The translations under genes were made by a program, and so were the position numbers. A stretch of DNA of 63,374 nucleotides from Hydnum rufescens UP504 (taxonomy: Eukaryota; Basidiomycota; Agaricomycetes; Cantharellales; Hydnaceae): positions 1-63,374 of the forward strand of contig MU129114.1 of assembly GCA_014904985.1 (NCBI GenBank), read 5' to 3'. A model generated the notes under the pieces. It did not search any database. It was not told the origin of the DNA and saw only the letters and a list, made by a program, of their open reading frames with translations. Of the stretch, positions 1 through 8,551 are shown one piece after another. The first letter of the stretch is position 1; each line of letters begins with the position of its first letter.

Positions 1-189
1 GAGGGCAATAATAACAAGAGAAATGCCAATAATGGCAAGGATGACAATAACCCCCATAGTGAATGGAGGGAGAGAGGAGACAAGAGCATTTGAGGAAGTA
101 GGCGCCATATGATAGGGTCGATGAAGAATGATACTCTGACGGGTAAGTCCTTAGGCAGAAGCAAATGTCAATTTGATCCTGACACACAG
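1..189. other. Left window edge, nothing recognised
   Basis: Purine-rich sequence with short AATAA and GGAG runs. It does not continue the homology of the Ty3 fragment that starts near 190, so a junction lies here or the 5' part has diverged beyond recognition. No coding frame can be supported. Confidence 0.4.
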
Positions 190-1982
190 TGAAGGTATGA
201 ATTTGCAAGTTTGGCAGGATGGAGACTGAGAAGGACATTCCATTCAGATTACCTTACCCATCATGTCAGCTCCGAGAAATATCTTTCCGATTCAGCTAGC
301 CAAGCGCCAAACTGTGGCTGTCAATTCTATTGATGTGATCTCACCGAATCAAGACTTCACCCCCGAATTTCTTTCCAGTATTACGTCAACCATATCTGGA
401 GGGGACTTCAATCCAAAAAGGCTGGGGCCTAGTGCCAGGCCATCAGAAATACTTGCTTATGCAATGCACTCCCATGCTGTCCACAAAGCCTTATACCAAG
501 GTTTCTATTCTCAAGATATTATCTGTGAGGGCATACTTGAGTGACAATTTATCAAGACATTCATACGTGATGGTTATACGTTCCATCAAGCTGCCGAGAG
601 TGCAGATTCAATTACCAGATTCATGCTTGGCAACTGTAAGTACAAGCCAGTTGGTATTAAGATCCACCCAGTTGCATCCTACAATCCAGACTCCCACCCT
701 TTGGTTTTCAATCCCTTACAACTGGGAGAATTGCCCCCTCTACCTACGAATCTGACAAAACTCGAAGAGCTAAGGTGTACTGAGCAGATTACTAAGGAGC
801 GGATGACTCTTCTGCTAGGAAAAATCCCAGCGGGCTTTTTATCTAAGACGGAAATTGAGCTGCTAGCTCATCTGGTGCTTACCTATCAAGATGCTTTTGC
901 CTTCAAGGAACACAAGAGGGGCACCTTCAATACCAAGTACTTCCTGCCATACGAGATGCCCACCATCCCCCATGAGCCCTGGATGAAGAAAAATATATGG
1001 ATCCCCCTTGGACGGATGGATGAGGTCCTAAAACTATTACAGGAACAGTTTGATAGTGGAAAATATGGGTGTTCTGCATCTTCCTATTGATCTGCAATTT
1101 TTGCAGTTGAAAAGAAATCAGGTTTTCTTCGGCTAGTTCATGATTTACAACCTTTAAACACAGTGACCATCCGTGATGCCAGCCTACCACCCTGAATTGA
1201 TGAAATGATCAATCAATTCACAGGAAGAACTTGTTATTGCATTTGCGACTTAAAGAGTGGCTATGACAGCTACCTCTTAGCCAAAAAATCTTGTGACTTG
1301 ACAACGTTCCATGGCTATGGACTTGGCCCACTTAGGCTCACCCGATTACCACAGGGATATACAAATTCGATGCAGGTATTTTGCTGGGCCACCTCCCACA
1401 TGATAGGATCAATGGCACCCAACCGGGCTAATGTCTTTGTCAATGATTGCGCTGGTATGGGACCGCGCTCGGACTATGGGCAGGCTACAATCCCAAGTAA
1501 TGATCAAATATGGATCTTTGTATTCGAATTTGCCACAATGTTACAAGAACTACTAGTGTGAGTAAAGGAATCAGGTGTGACTATAGCAGGCCAAAAGACG
1601 GTTATCGCAACGCCCTGTCTAGCCCTACTAGGTGCGATCATCTTGAAAGATGGAGCACATGTATCTCATGAGATCAATGCGAAGCTAAGTAAATGGCTGA
1701 CCTGCAGAAATTCAACAGATGTATGAGGATTTATTGGAACTGTGGGTGTTGTCCACCACTGGATCGAGAACTTCACAATTATCACAAGACCTTTGACTCT
1801 CCTAACCTGTAAAATGTTACCAAGTGAGTTCAACTGGACACAAGAAGCCCAACAAGTGATGGATAGTTTGAAATACCTTGCATTGACGGCAGTTCCAATC
1901 AAAACAATTGATTATGACCTCGCAAGGGATGTGGTTATGAAGTTGCAATGCTCATTGGATTATGGATTAGTCTTGATTGCGG
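190..1982 (+). pseudogene. Ty3/gypsy pol fragment B' (protease C-terminus to RNase H start)
   Basis: This stretch matches, in the opposite orientation, about 42.65-44.4 kb of element B: the post-protease segment, the reverse transcriptase region and the start of RNase H follow in order. Recognisable pieces are the LPQGYTNS box and the FVDD catalytic box, which here reads FVND and so lacks one catalytic aspartate. The frame is interrupted by several stops (near 212, 541, 1088, 1194, 1559 and 1723), and it ends abruptly where LTR A' begins. At 1343-1345 it keeps a CGA arginine codon where element B has TGA (43262-43264), so it was not copied from the present form of B. It is a dead relic. Identity to element B is clear by eye; the exact left border is not. 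Confidence 0.85.
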
Positions 1983-2182
1983 TATAGAAGAAGGGTTGGG
2001 AGCTCCGATGACTGTCAAATCAAAATCTGGTTCAGCCAGTGTGTAGATGGGAGACTGTATTTCTGTTGTTATTCGTTGGGCTGGTTCGCTTCAATGGTTG
2101 ATCACACTCTGTAAGACGTGTATGGTGTTCAGTGGAGAATAGGAAGGGATATGGACTAGCTGTAGTCAATGATATATTGTGT

Positions 2183-2300
2183 AGGATGCTTGTAGAAAGG
2201 CTTATACGTCTGTGATGCTTGTAGAAAGGCTTATACGTCATGTGGGATGCTTATAGAAAGGCTTATACATCTGGGATGCTTGTGGAAAGGCTTATACGTC
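2183..2300. repeat. Tandem repeat, four units of 28-31 bp, in LTR A'
   Basis: Four imperfect units built on GGATGCTTGTAGAAAGGC followed by TTATACGTC. The sister LTR has three units at 19981-20069, so copy number has changed since the two LTRs separated. Confidence 0.85.
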
Positions 2301-2697
2301 GTTCGTGTTGTGTTGGTCTGTTTACTGATATTTGTGTATTCTTGTTTACGTTCTCCTGATCAAAATGCGGATATCTGTGGGTTATAGACTGGTTAGTGCT
2401 TGGTTAGTCTTGTTAGTATGTTTCTTTCTTCTTTCTTCAAAACCTGATACGTATTTCATTATGCTTACTTTTCCTTGGATGTCCAGCAACTCTAACCTTA
2501 GGTCCTGCAACTATCCTTGGCTTTAGTGATTCGCGTAGAGGGCTACCAGTGGCTTTGTCTCAAACAACCTTGAAGATGACTTAGCTCCAGATGGTTATAG
2601 ATAGACTGTTCTTTAGGCAAGCAGAAAAGTTGACAGTGTTGACAGTAATGATTTCCAGAGAGGAGATTATTGTGGGGGGTACAGGAAATCTACCAGC

Positions 2698-2824
2698 TTT
2701 TATACCTTTCTGAAGGTGGCTGTGTTAAGAAATATGACTCCCCCATGGGTGAGTCATATGTGAGTCATAGGTGAGAACAAAAGAAAAATACAAGATGAGT
2801 AATAATGCGGTCATAGCTGAGTCA
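2698..2824 (-). promoter_or_regulatory. LTR A' promoter: TATA box and bZIP-type sites
   Basis: On the minus strand a TATAAAA box lies at 2704-2698 (context GGTATAAAAGCTGG). Upstream of it in that direction are copies of the AP-1/Gcn4-type core TGAGTCA at 2750-2756, 2761-2767 and 2818-2824, with a further GACTC half-site at 2736-2740. The same arrangement is present in LTR A, and its position within an LTR fits a U3 promoter. Which factor binds is inference. Confidence 0.55.
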
Positions 2825-3090
2825 TTCATAAAGAGAACAAAGAATATGCATGATGCAAGGGTGAGGTGATGTCATTTCATAAGCTCAGATTTAGCTGAAG
2901 CATGAGGGGTATGACTGCTGGCATTGGTCTGACTGCATGCTGGAGCATTCTGGAGGCGAAATGAAAGGATATCTCCGGTTTTGGAGATTAATTTGAGCAT
3001 GTCCAGTGGTTAAGGTTTTTGTTGTTGGTTGATAATGGGGACAAGTGCATGGGATGGGATTCGATGCAGAAACAGCAGTTTGCATCTGTA

Positions 3091-3500
3091 ATAGACGTTC
3101 TTGGTATCATTAGATGCGGATTTTTCACAGCTTTCTGGACGCGGTGGTTCCGAGAAGATCCGGTGTAAACTGACAGAGAAATTCGTTTTTTACTGATGAG
3201 TGTTGATTCTGATAGTAATATCGCTCTGTAGAGTTCAGTTTTGATCTGTTCTTCACGTGCTCAGTACCGTCGGATGCGGATTTTTTATATCTTTCTAGGC
3301 GCGGTTGTTCCGAAAGGATTGAATGCGAACTGACGGAGAAATTCGTTTTTTACTGGAAATTCCGGATTTTGGTAGTAAAATTGGCCTGGAGAGTGCAGTT
3401 GGTCGTCGACTTGTGTTTGGTACCGTTCGAAAGGTGTGAATCGTAGCTTTCTAAGCGTTATATGGGCGTACCTCTCCGATCAAAACTGACGGAGTTATAG
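3091..3500. repeat. Three diverged ~170-bp modules in LTR A'
   Basis: Modules start near 3099, 3266 and 3420. Each has the order GGTAYCRTTRGATGCGG, a CTTTCT(A/G)GGCGC core, a GATC-containing segment with ACTGACRGAGAAATTCG, then a GGCCTGGAGAGTGCAGTT-like tail; the third is shorter. The same modules recur in LTR A (20915-21340) and, more diverged, in LTR B (38338-38600). Confidence 0.7.
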
Positions 3501-3824
3501 AACGAATTTGATTTCCGCGCGTAGCCGTAATTAATTTCGATAATTGGTCATGTGATCCTCCAATGGCTGGAAGTGGTGTGATTTCGCATTTTCTGATACT
3601 GGATGTTTTTATCTTCCACAGATGGTGAACACTTTTAATTGCAGCCCCTTGCAATGTCGTTTGCCTTTTTCCACAGTTATACGATTGAGATCTGATCGTG
3701 CCTCCTCGTGTAGAACCACCATGTCCATCCTTCGAACCAAAGCGAGATTTCCTGCGAGTTTATGCTTCGAATTTGGTGATAGAAGTCGCTTATTGTTGGG
3801 TAGGGGTCTTTAATATCCGCGTTT

Positions 3825-4109
3825 TTAATAGTTTTTCCTTTGTATTGTCCTAGGATTTTTAAGTGAATACCCACTTTGGATGATTTCGTTAGGGTGGAGG
3901 TCAAGAGCATCCGTGGAGAAGGTTCGACGAGGTACAGTGGTGTTTTCTGGAATGCGGAGGAGAAGGACAAATTCGATTTCGAGATCATGGCGTATTGAGG
4001 GTCGATTGTTATGCGGTTCTCCGAACTCGTACGTTGTCCAGTCGACTCTTTTTGTCTTTATAACGCCATCGTATGCAACTTGGGGATTTGGATAATAGCG
4101 GATAATCAT
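3825..4109 (-). CDS. Small hypothetical ORF, 94 aa (third of three related ORFs)
   Basis: I do not recognise this protein. It has a central run of alternating hydrophobic and charged residues (LEIEFVLLLRIPENTT) followed by RTFSTDALDLHP. This resembles the pattern in the two ORFs upstream (HLLVRIHLILVVFGEMDD and DFHVKVQIRTAVYG), suggesting diverged copies of one short beta-rich domain, but the similarity of this third member is weaker. Neighbouring frames on the minus strand also stay open, so a spliced or frameshifted longer gene is possible. There is no signal peptide, and the start is simply the first ATG. Treat it as possible rather than proven coding sequence. Confidence 0.3.
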   Translation of the reverse strand: MIIRYYPNPQVAYDGVIKTKRVDWTTYEFGEPHNNRPSIRHDLEIEFVLLLRIPENTTVPRRTFSTDALDLHPNEIIQSGYSLKNPRTIQRKNY

Positions 4110-4419
4110 GTGGGTTTGAGATGGGTGAATGGTTCGGGGTATGGGTAATCGAATTGCCGATATACAATCGTGTGAAGTTCCAATGGCATGGTGAACACTT
4201 TTTGATTCGTGCCTTGAGGATAGTCGTTCGATTTGCTTTTATGTCACTTTTGCATCCGTCAAACCAATTGATCATGTGTCCATTTTAATTTCGCTTAGGC
4301 CTTCCATGGATTCGGATTCCTTCATTGATTGGCAGGGTCGCTTCATATTTCGCTGTCATCTTCTCATACGTCAATGTCATCAGGGCTGCAGGCAGAGGTG
4401 ATGTTTTATTCCGAAAGGA

Positions 4420-4734
4420 TCAAACGACGACGGGGGTTGCGTGGGTGAAGTATGGGTATGGGCACTCGTCGTCCATTTCGCCAAATACTACGAGGATGAG
4501 GTGGATTCGAACGAGAAGGTGACCATCTGAGCTGAGGTCCTTGGTTTGGGTTTGGCTCAAGTAGGCATAATAGAAGTGATCGGTGTCGTTTTCGATATCA
4601 GGATAGAATACGCCAAATTCCCCTACACGTAGTGCCAGGTAGTGTGAGTCGCGGTTGGTTACTAACACTCCAAGGCCGATTTCAGTTTCTCCCAACGTTT
4701 GAAAGTCCTGACATGAAAGAGGAATTTGATCCAT
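4420..4734 (-). CDS. Small hypothetical ORF, 104 aa (second of three related ORFs)
   Basis: An unrecognised protein of 104 residues. Its C-terminal 60 residues (GVFYPDIENDTDH ... DGHLLVRIHLILVVFGEMDD ... PYFTHATP) align by eye with the C-terminal 60 residues of the ORF at 5068-5430. They share G-x-F-x-P, a D-x4-V-x-I hydrophobic strand, a VFG/VYG turn plus acidic residue, and a closing FTH-x-P. This recurrence is the main reason to believe the frame is or was coding. No membrane segment or signal peptide is seen. It may be a small gene or an exon of a larger decayed one. Confidence 0.4.
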   Translation of the reverse strand: MDQIPLSCQDFQTLGETEIGLGVLVTNRDSHYLALRVGEFGVFYPDIENDTDHFYYAYLSQTQTKDLSSDGHLLVRIHLILVVFGEMDDECPYPYFTHATPVVV

Positions 4735-5067
4735 CGAATTCGAATTATCGCCTGAGTTCTCGATATCGCCTGAGTTCCTGAATGTTTAATGAACGTCCTT
4801 AATGACCGTGGTGTTTACATACTGGTTGAACTCATGGCTTTTTCGAGGTTGTAGTGGGAGTTTTTAGAATCGCGGATGGAGGCGTTTGGTCCGCGTTTTT
4901 CGATGACTTTTGTATCCAGTTATTCGGTTTTGACACGTGACCAGACCCGCTGTTTATGTTCTCCTTTTCCATTTATGGTGTTTTTCATTCGCCTGGCATT
5001 TTCGTGATAGAGGAAGTTTTTTTTTTTTATTATTTTTTAGAGGTGATTCGACGACGATGATGGTGGT

Positions 5068-5430
5068 TTATTCAGGAGGGTGATGGGTGAACGTAGGAAG
5101 GTGGACCGTGTCTGTGTCGACATTCCCATATACGGCCGTTCTTATCTGCACCTTTACATGAAAATCGGAGTCATCGGTGTATTCTCGGGTTACGCAATAC
5201 GATTCGAGGCGGGCGATCGTATACGTTTGGACTGCAGTTGTCGTGTTGGGGCAAAAGTAACCCTTCGTCCAATGTGGAGATTGAGAATTGGATCGTTCCG
5301 GTCCCTGACATGCTGTACGAAAGAAAACCATGAATCCTGTCGCATCGTCCGGAATGTATACGTCGTCGAGGTTGGATGGGAGTTCCGTGTGATTCTCAGA
5401 AATGCCGTTGGTGAGTATGTTGGTAGGCAT
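5068..5430 (-). CDS. Small hypothetical ORF, 120 aa (first of three related ORFs)
   Basis: An unrecognised 120-residue protein. The first half is rich in D, N and T; the second half carries the repeated pattern GYFCPN ... DFHVKVQIRTAVYGNVDTD ... FTHHPP shared with the next ORF downstream. On the minus strand a TATAAATG sequence lies about 45 bases before the ATG, and an A-rich tract (AATAATAAAAAAAAAAAAC, plus-strand 5017-5036) follows the stop by about 30 bases. That arrangement would suit a short complete gene. The tandem order of three related short ORFs suggests local duplication. No function is assigned. Confidence 0.45.
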   Translation of the reverse strand: MPTNILTNGISENHTELPSNLDDVYIPDDATGFMVFFRTACQGPERSNSQSPHWTKGYFCPNTTTAVQTYTIARLESYCVTREYTDDSDFHVKVQIRTAVYGNVDTDTVHLPTFTHHPPE

Positions 5431-5798
5431 ATTCGATGGTGTCCTACCCCTTTTTAGGTAAGCATTTATACGAGTCGTGTTGTTTTTGACATACGTTCTT
5501 TTTAGAGTCGGTGGATGGGATGGGGAAAGAGGATTTTTGTGTGAGAAGTGCTTTATGAATGGATTTGAGACGGTCTAGATTTGAGGGGACCCTTGGATTG
5601 TCAGGGCACTCGGTTCGGGTTCGGTTTCGGCGAATTTTTTGATTAATTGACTGTTGTTTTTGTTTACCGGTTAAGTCGCGAGTCTCCTAATTAGCGTGGT
5701 TTTGTTGTTACGGACTTGTGGAATTTTTGTTTTTATACGGACTATGACTTTGTTTCTTTTGTTTTTCTTTTGACTTGTTGTTTTTCTTTGATTTTGAT

Positions 5799-5801
<3 letters not shown>

Positions 5802-5830
<29 letters not shown>
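5802..5830. repeat. 29-base poly(T) tract (poly(A) on minus strand)
   Basis: An uninterrupted run of 29 T lies about 320 bases beyond the stop codon of the minus-strand 448-aa ORF. It could be the tail of a retroposed transcript or simple homopolymer slippage. Confidence 0.8.
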
Positions 5831-6152
5831 GACAAGTCCACATCGCCAGGCGAGGTCAGTCTTAAGAAAAAATTCAAGTGACACAGAGGCTTTCAGACTT
5901 TGAGAGAGATGAGAGTTAGGAGAAATGAACATCATTTTGCCAACAGGCGACATAGTTTTTACATGGAGAGGAAGGAGAGCAAAGGAGAAGTCTTTCCTTC
6001 AGGCGAGAGAGATGGTACATTGGGGCGAGCACATATTTCTTTTTGTTTTTAATGAGAGAGAGGAAGAGGATAGGAAAGGAAGGGGAGAGGATGGAGGACT
6101 GCGTTGGACGAGGTGTATGTACTGCGAGGCGAGGACAAGTTGTGGTGACGGC

Positions 6153-7499
6153 CTACCAGCCGTTCGCGTCGTCGTCCGATTCGTCGGTCGCCGGGTTGGA
6201 TGGAAGGTCCGTTAGTTCGTACGCGGTCGGGGTGTTCTTGAATTCGGCCCATTCGTCGTCCTTTAAGTCATACTGAATGTCATGCACGTATTTCTTATAA
6301 TATTCGACGGCTCGGTCATCGGTCGAGATGGAAGGGGCGAGATCGTGCGAAGCGCGGAGGGATTCGGATAGCTTGGCGAGTGCAGGGGCGATACGACGAT
6401 GGAGGATGAATGCTGTGTACGGGGTGTCTAAACGATGCTGTTGTCGCACGATATCTGCTGCTTGGATAAATATTTTAGCGAGACGGTCGACTTGGGTAAC
6501 ATGGTGATACGTAGATGGATAGAGCAGCCGATCGCGCCAATTGGTTACACACTGCTCGTGTTGTAAAAGTTTGAGGTCGCGTTTATCGAGGTCTTTGGCT
6601 TTCGCCTTGAGGTCGGCTTCTCGTTGATGTAGGGTTGCCGAAAGAAGAGAGAGGGGTGGCGTGAGAGAATCCATTTGCAGGTTGTGATTGGCGATGGTGC
6701 GACTTAACTGGTCAAGTAGTTCCGCGTTGTCCTTTATATCTTCCTTTCGCTTCTCTTCATACTCGCGTTGGACCTCATCGAGTTTCTGCGCTGCGTTGTA
6801 CTCGCGATCTATAATCGCTTGTCGATAGGACGGCCATGCGCGGTAAGAGTTGGCGTTTTTACCAGGTCGCGGTATACTGATTTTACGAAGGCTGCGGGGT
6901 GCGCGAGGAGGCTGGGAAGGAGAATAGGACCGATGGGAAGGATGATACGAGGAGCGAGTGCTTTTCGAGGTGAGAGATCCCGTGGGAGAGTCTGAGGACT
7001 CGTGTAATTGCTGCGCAGTAGGGGTTGCTTGGCGACTGACAATGTCTTTTTGAGTCGATTCAGGTTCTTTCGAGGGTTGAGCGGGAAGAGGAATGAACGG
7101 AGGAAGTATAGCGCGTGGGTAGAGATTAATAGTCTGGGGACGCAATGAAAGACGAGGGTCGACGGTTCGCTGGGTTTTGAGCGGTGCAAGTGGTTGCGCG
7201 TTGGTAGAAGATTCGTTGATATTGTAATTCCTGACAATAGCATGCGAAGAAGAGATCGAGTCGGGCCAAAAGGTCTGTTTTATTGTTAGCGATGCCTTTT
7301 GTGGATGTCCTGCGTTCCATACCTCGTCGGTTACATTTTGTTCCTTTTTAACTTGAGACGAGAGGAAGATGTCGCCGTCCAGATTAAGTTCTACGAGCGG
7401 TGTGGGTGGAGTAGGAGAGGGAGCAGGCGTCTGGATGTATTCGAATGTGTAGCTTTGTACAGAGCTCGCGGTCGAGTCGAAATGAGTGGAGTCGGACAT
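6153..7499 (-). CDS. Hypothetical coiled-coil protein, 448 aa
   Basis: A long uninterrupted single-exon ORF that I do not recognise. Residues 1-60 are Ser/Thr/Pro-rich. Residues about 110-210 are a low-complexity S/P/R segment with RSYSPSQPPRAPRS, likely disordered and basic. Residues about 225-320 are charged and heptad-like (REYNAAQKLDEVQREYEEK, then KAKAKDLDKRDLKLLQ), indicating coiled coil. The C-terminus ends in an acidic tail (ATDESDDDANGW). No catalytic motif, zinc knuckle or membrane segment is visible. A second, frameshifted copy lies at 11.5-12.4 kb, and a poly(A) tract follows the gene, so it may be carried by a non-autonomous retroelement; that is inference. The ATG at 7499 is used because homology with the second copy begins there and continues upstream only as noncoding sequence. 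Confidence 0.6.
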   Translation of the reverse strand: MSDSTHFDSTASSVQSYTFEYIQTPAPSPTPPTPLVELNLDGDIFLSSQVKKEQNVTDEVWNAGHPQKASLTIKQTFWPDSISSSHAIVRNYNINESSTNAQPLAPLKTQRTVDPRLSLRPQTINLYPRAILPPFIPLPAQPSKEPESTQKDIVSRQATPTAQQLHESSDSPTGSLTSKSTRSSYHPSHRSYSPSQPPRAPRSLRKISIPRPGKNANSYRAWPSYRQAIIDREYNAAQKLDEVQREYEEKRKEDIKDNAELLDQLSRTIANHNLQMDSLTPPLSLLSATLHQREADLKAKAKDLDKRDLKLLQHEQCVTNWRDRLLYPSTYHHVTQVDRLAKIFIQAADIVRQQHRLDTPYTAFILHRRIAPALAKLSESLRASHDLAPSISTDDRAVEYYKKYVHDIQYDLKDDEWAEFKNTPTAYELTDLPSNPATDESDDDANGW

Positions 7500-7986
7500 G
7501 TCGAGATAGGATGGTTTTGATGGGTACGATAGGATGCGAAAAATGGGCTTGGGTATCGTTGGTTAGCTGTTGTGTCGCTTTTATACTTGTCAGGCTTACT
7601 ATACTCGCGTTTTGACGTTATTTAGCCATTCCTTGCCATAGTTTAGATATTAGCTGTGATGATTTAGTCGGCAGGTCGATGGAGTTGTTGCGCATGGACG
7701 ATAGATACCGAATGGAATGAGAATGAGGAAGAGACGGAAGATGAAGGGTCGCCAGGTTCGTTACGCCATATTATTAAGTTAAAACTTCGCGATAGTTGGT
7801 CAGGAGCGCAGAGGATCACATAGTCACATAGAAAAGGGAGCCAGGAGAAGAGGGGGATCGATTTTGATGCAGGCTGCAGGTTTTTTAAGACGGTTGAAAA
7901 GAGTTTTCGTAGGTTTCGGCACATTCCGTGATTCAACATTTCATGGCTCTAGGGGCGTTAATTCGGGATTTTCTTTGCCTCGTGTT
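6628..7986. repeat. Duplicated segment, copy 1 (~1.36 kb)
   Basis: Nearly identical, in the same orientation, to 11499-12858. It covers the N-terminal two thirds of the 448-aa ORF plus about 490 bases upstream, including the region around 7600-7980. Identity stops in TTTCTTTGCCTC at the right and near TGTAGGGTTGCC at the left. Confidence 0.85.
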
Positions 7987-8551
7987 CTCTTATGGTCATT
8001 CTTGATCATAGTTAGTCTAGTTTGTGTGAGTGGATGCGAGGCGTTGTATTACAAGAAACTCTAAGGAGAATGTACACCTCTGACAAGGGATGTAGGCACC
8101 CCCAGTATTCTTCTCGAATCTAGACTTAACGAATCACTCCTGAATGATAGTCACGTTCTTTCCATGTACTCAATCGAAGGAATTTCGCAAAGCGGTTCTA
8201 TTATATCAGATCGATAGAGGCGACCTAGCGAGTGTGTTCTTACAGCACGCGAAATCATCAAGAGACTACAAATGATTCCTATCCTGATGATTCACAACTC
8301 CAACAATTCTAAGATTGTACCCTTCTACCGAAGACACGCCACACACAAATCTGTGGCTTTACTCAGAAGAACGGCGCGGGCACTAAAACACACCCCTTAG
8401 GCACGAAAGTGTCTTGATATATACTAGCGAAAATGTTGCCTGGAGAACCCTAACGAATAACAACCTGGTATATGCTAGACCTTGCTTTAAATAAAACATA
8501 CATGTTAGACACAATAATCAATAATCGATCCCCCTCTTCTCGGCTCCCTTT
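7833..8551. repeat. Inverted repeat pair (~30 bp arms, ~660-bp spacer)
   Basis: The sequence at 7833-7864 (AAAGGGAGCC, a GGAGAAGAGGGGG core, then ATCGATT) reappears as its reverse complement at 8523-8551 with one small indel. Only the left arm is present in the duplicated copy near 12.7 kb. It could mark a small insertion ending near 8551 or a decayed foldback. Confidence 0.55.

Larger units (their letters stand above)
1983..3620 (-). mobile_element. Solo LTR A' (same family as LTR of element A)
   Basis: About 1,638 bp nearly identical to 19782-21433, the 5' LTR of element A. Read on the minus strand it starts TGTGGAAGAT and ends CTTCTATA. Both copies stop at the same right-hand position (TCTTCCACA on the plus strand), which fixes that border. 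No primer binding site or gag follows to the left; instead the Ty3 fragment B' abuts directly. Flanking bases (TGCGG on the left, GATGG on the right) do not form a target duplication, so a simple insertion followed by LTR-LTR recombination is not demonstrated. Confidence 0.85.

Noticed and set aside
1983..3620. LTR A' as the 3' LTR of element A with a 9-kb insertion between
   Set aside because: The flanking bases give no shared target duplication and the sequence between 3621 and 12858 does not look like one insertion. It is kept as a possibility only in the rearrangement finding.
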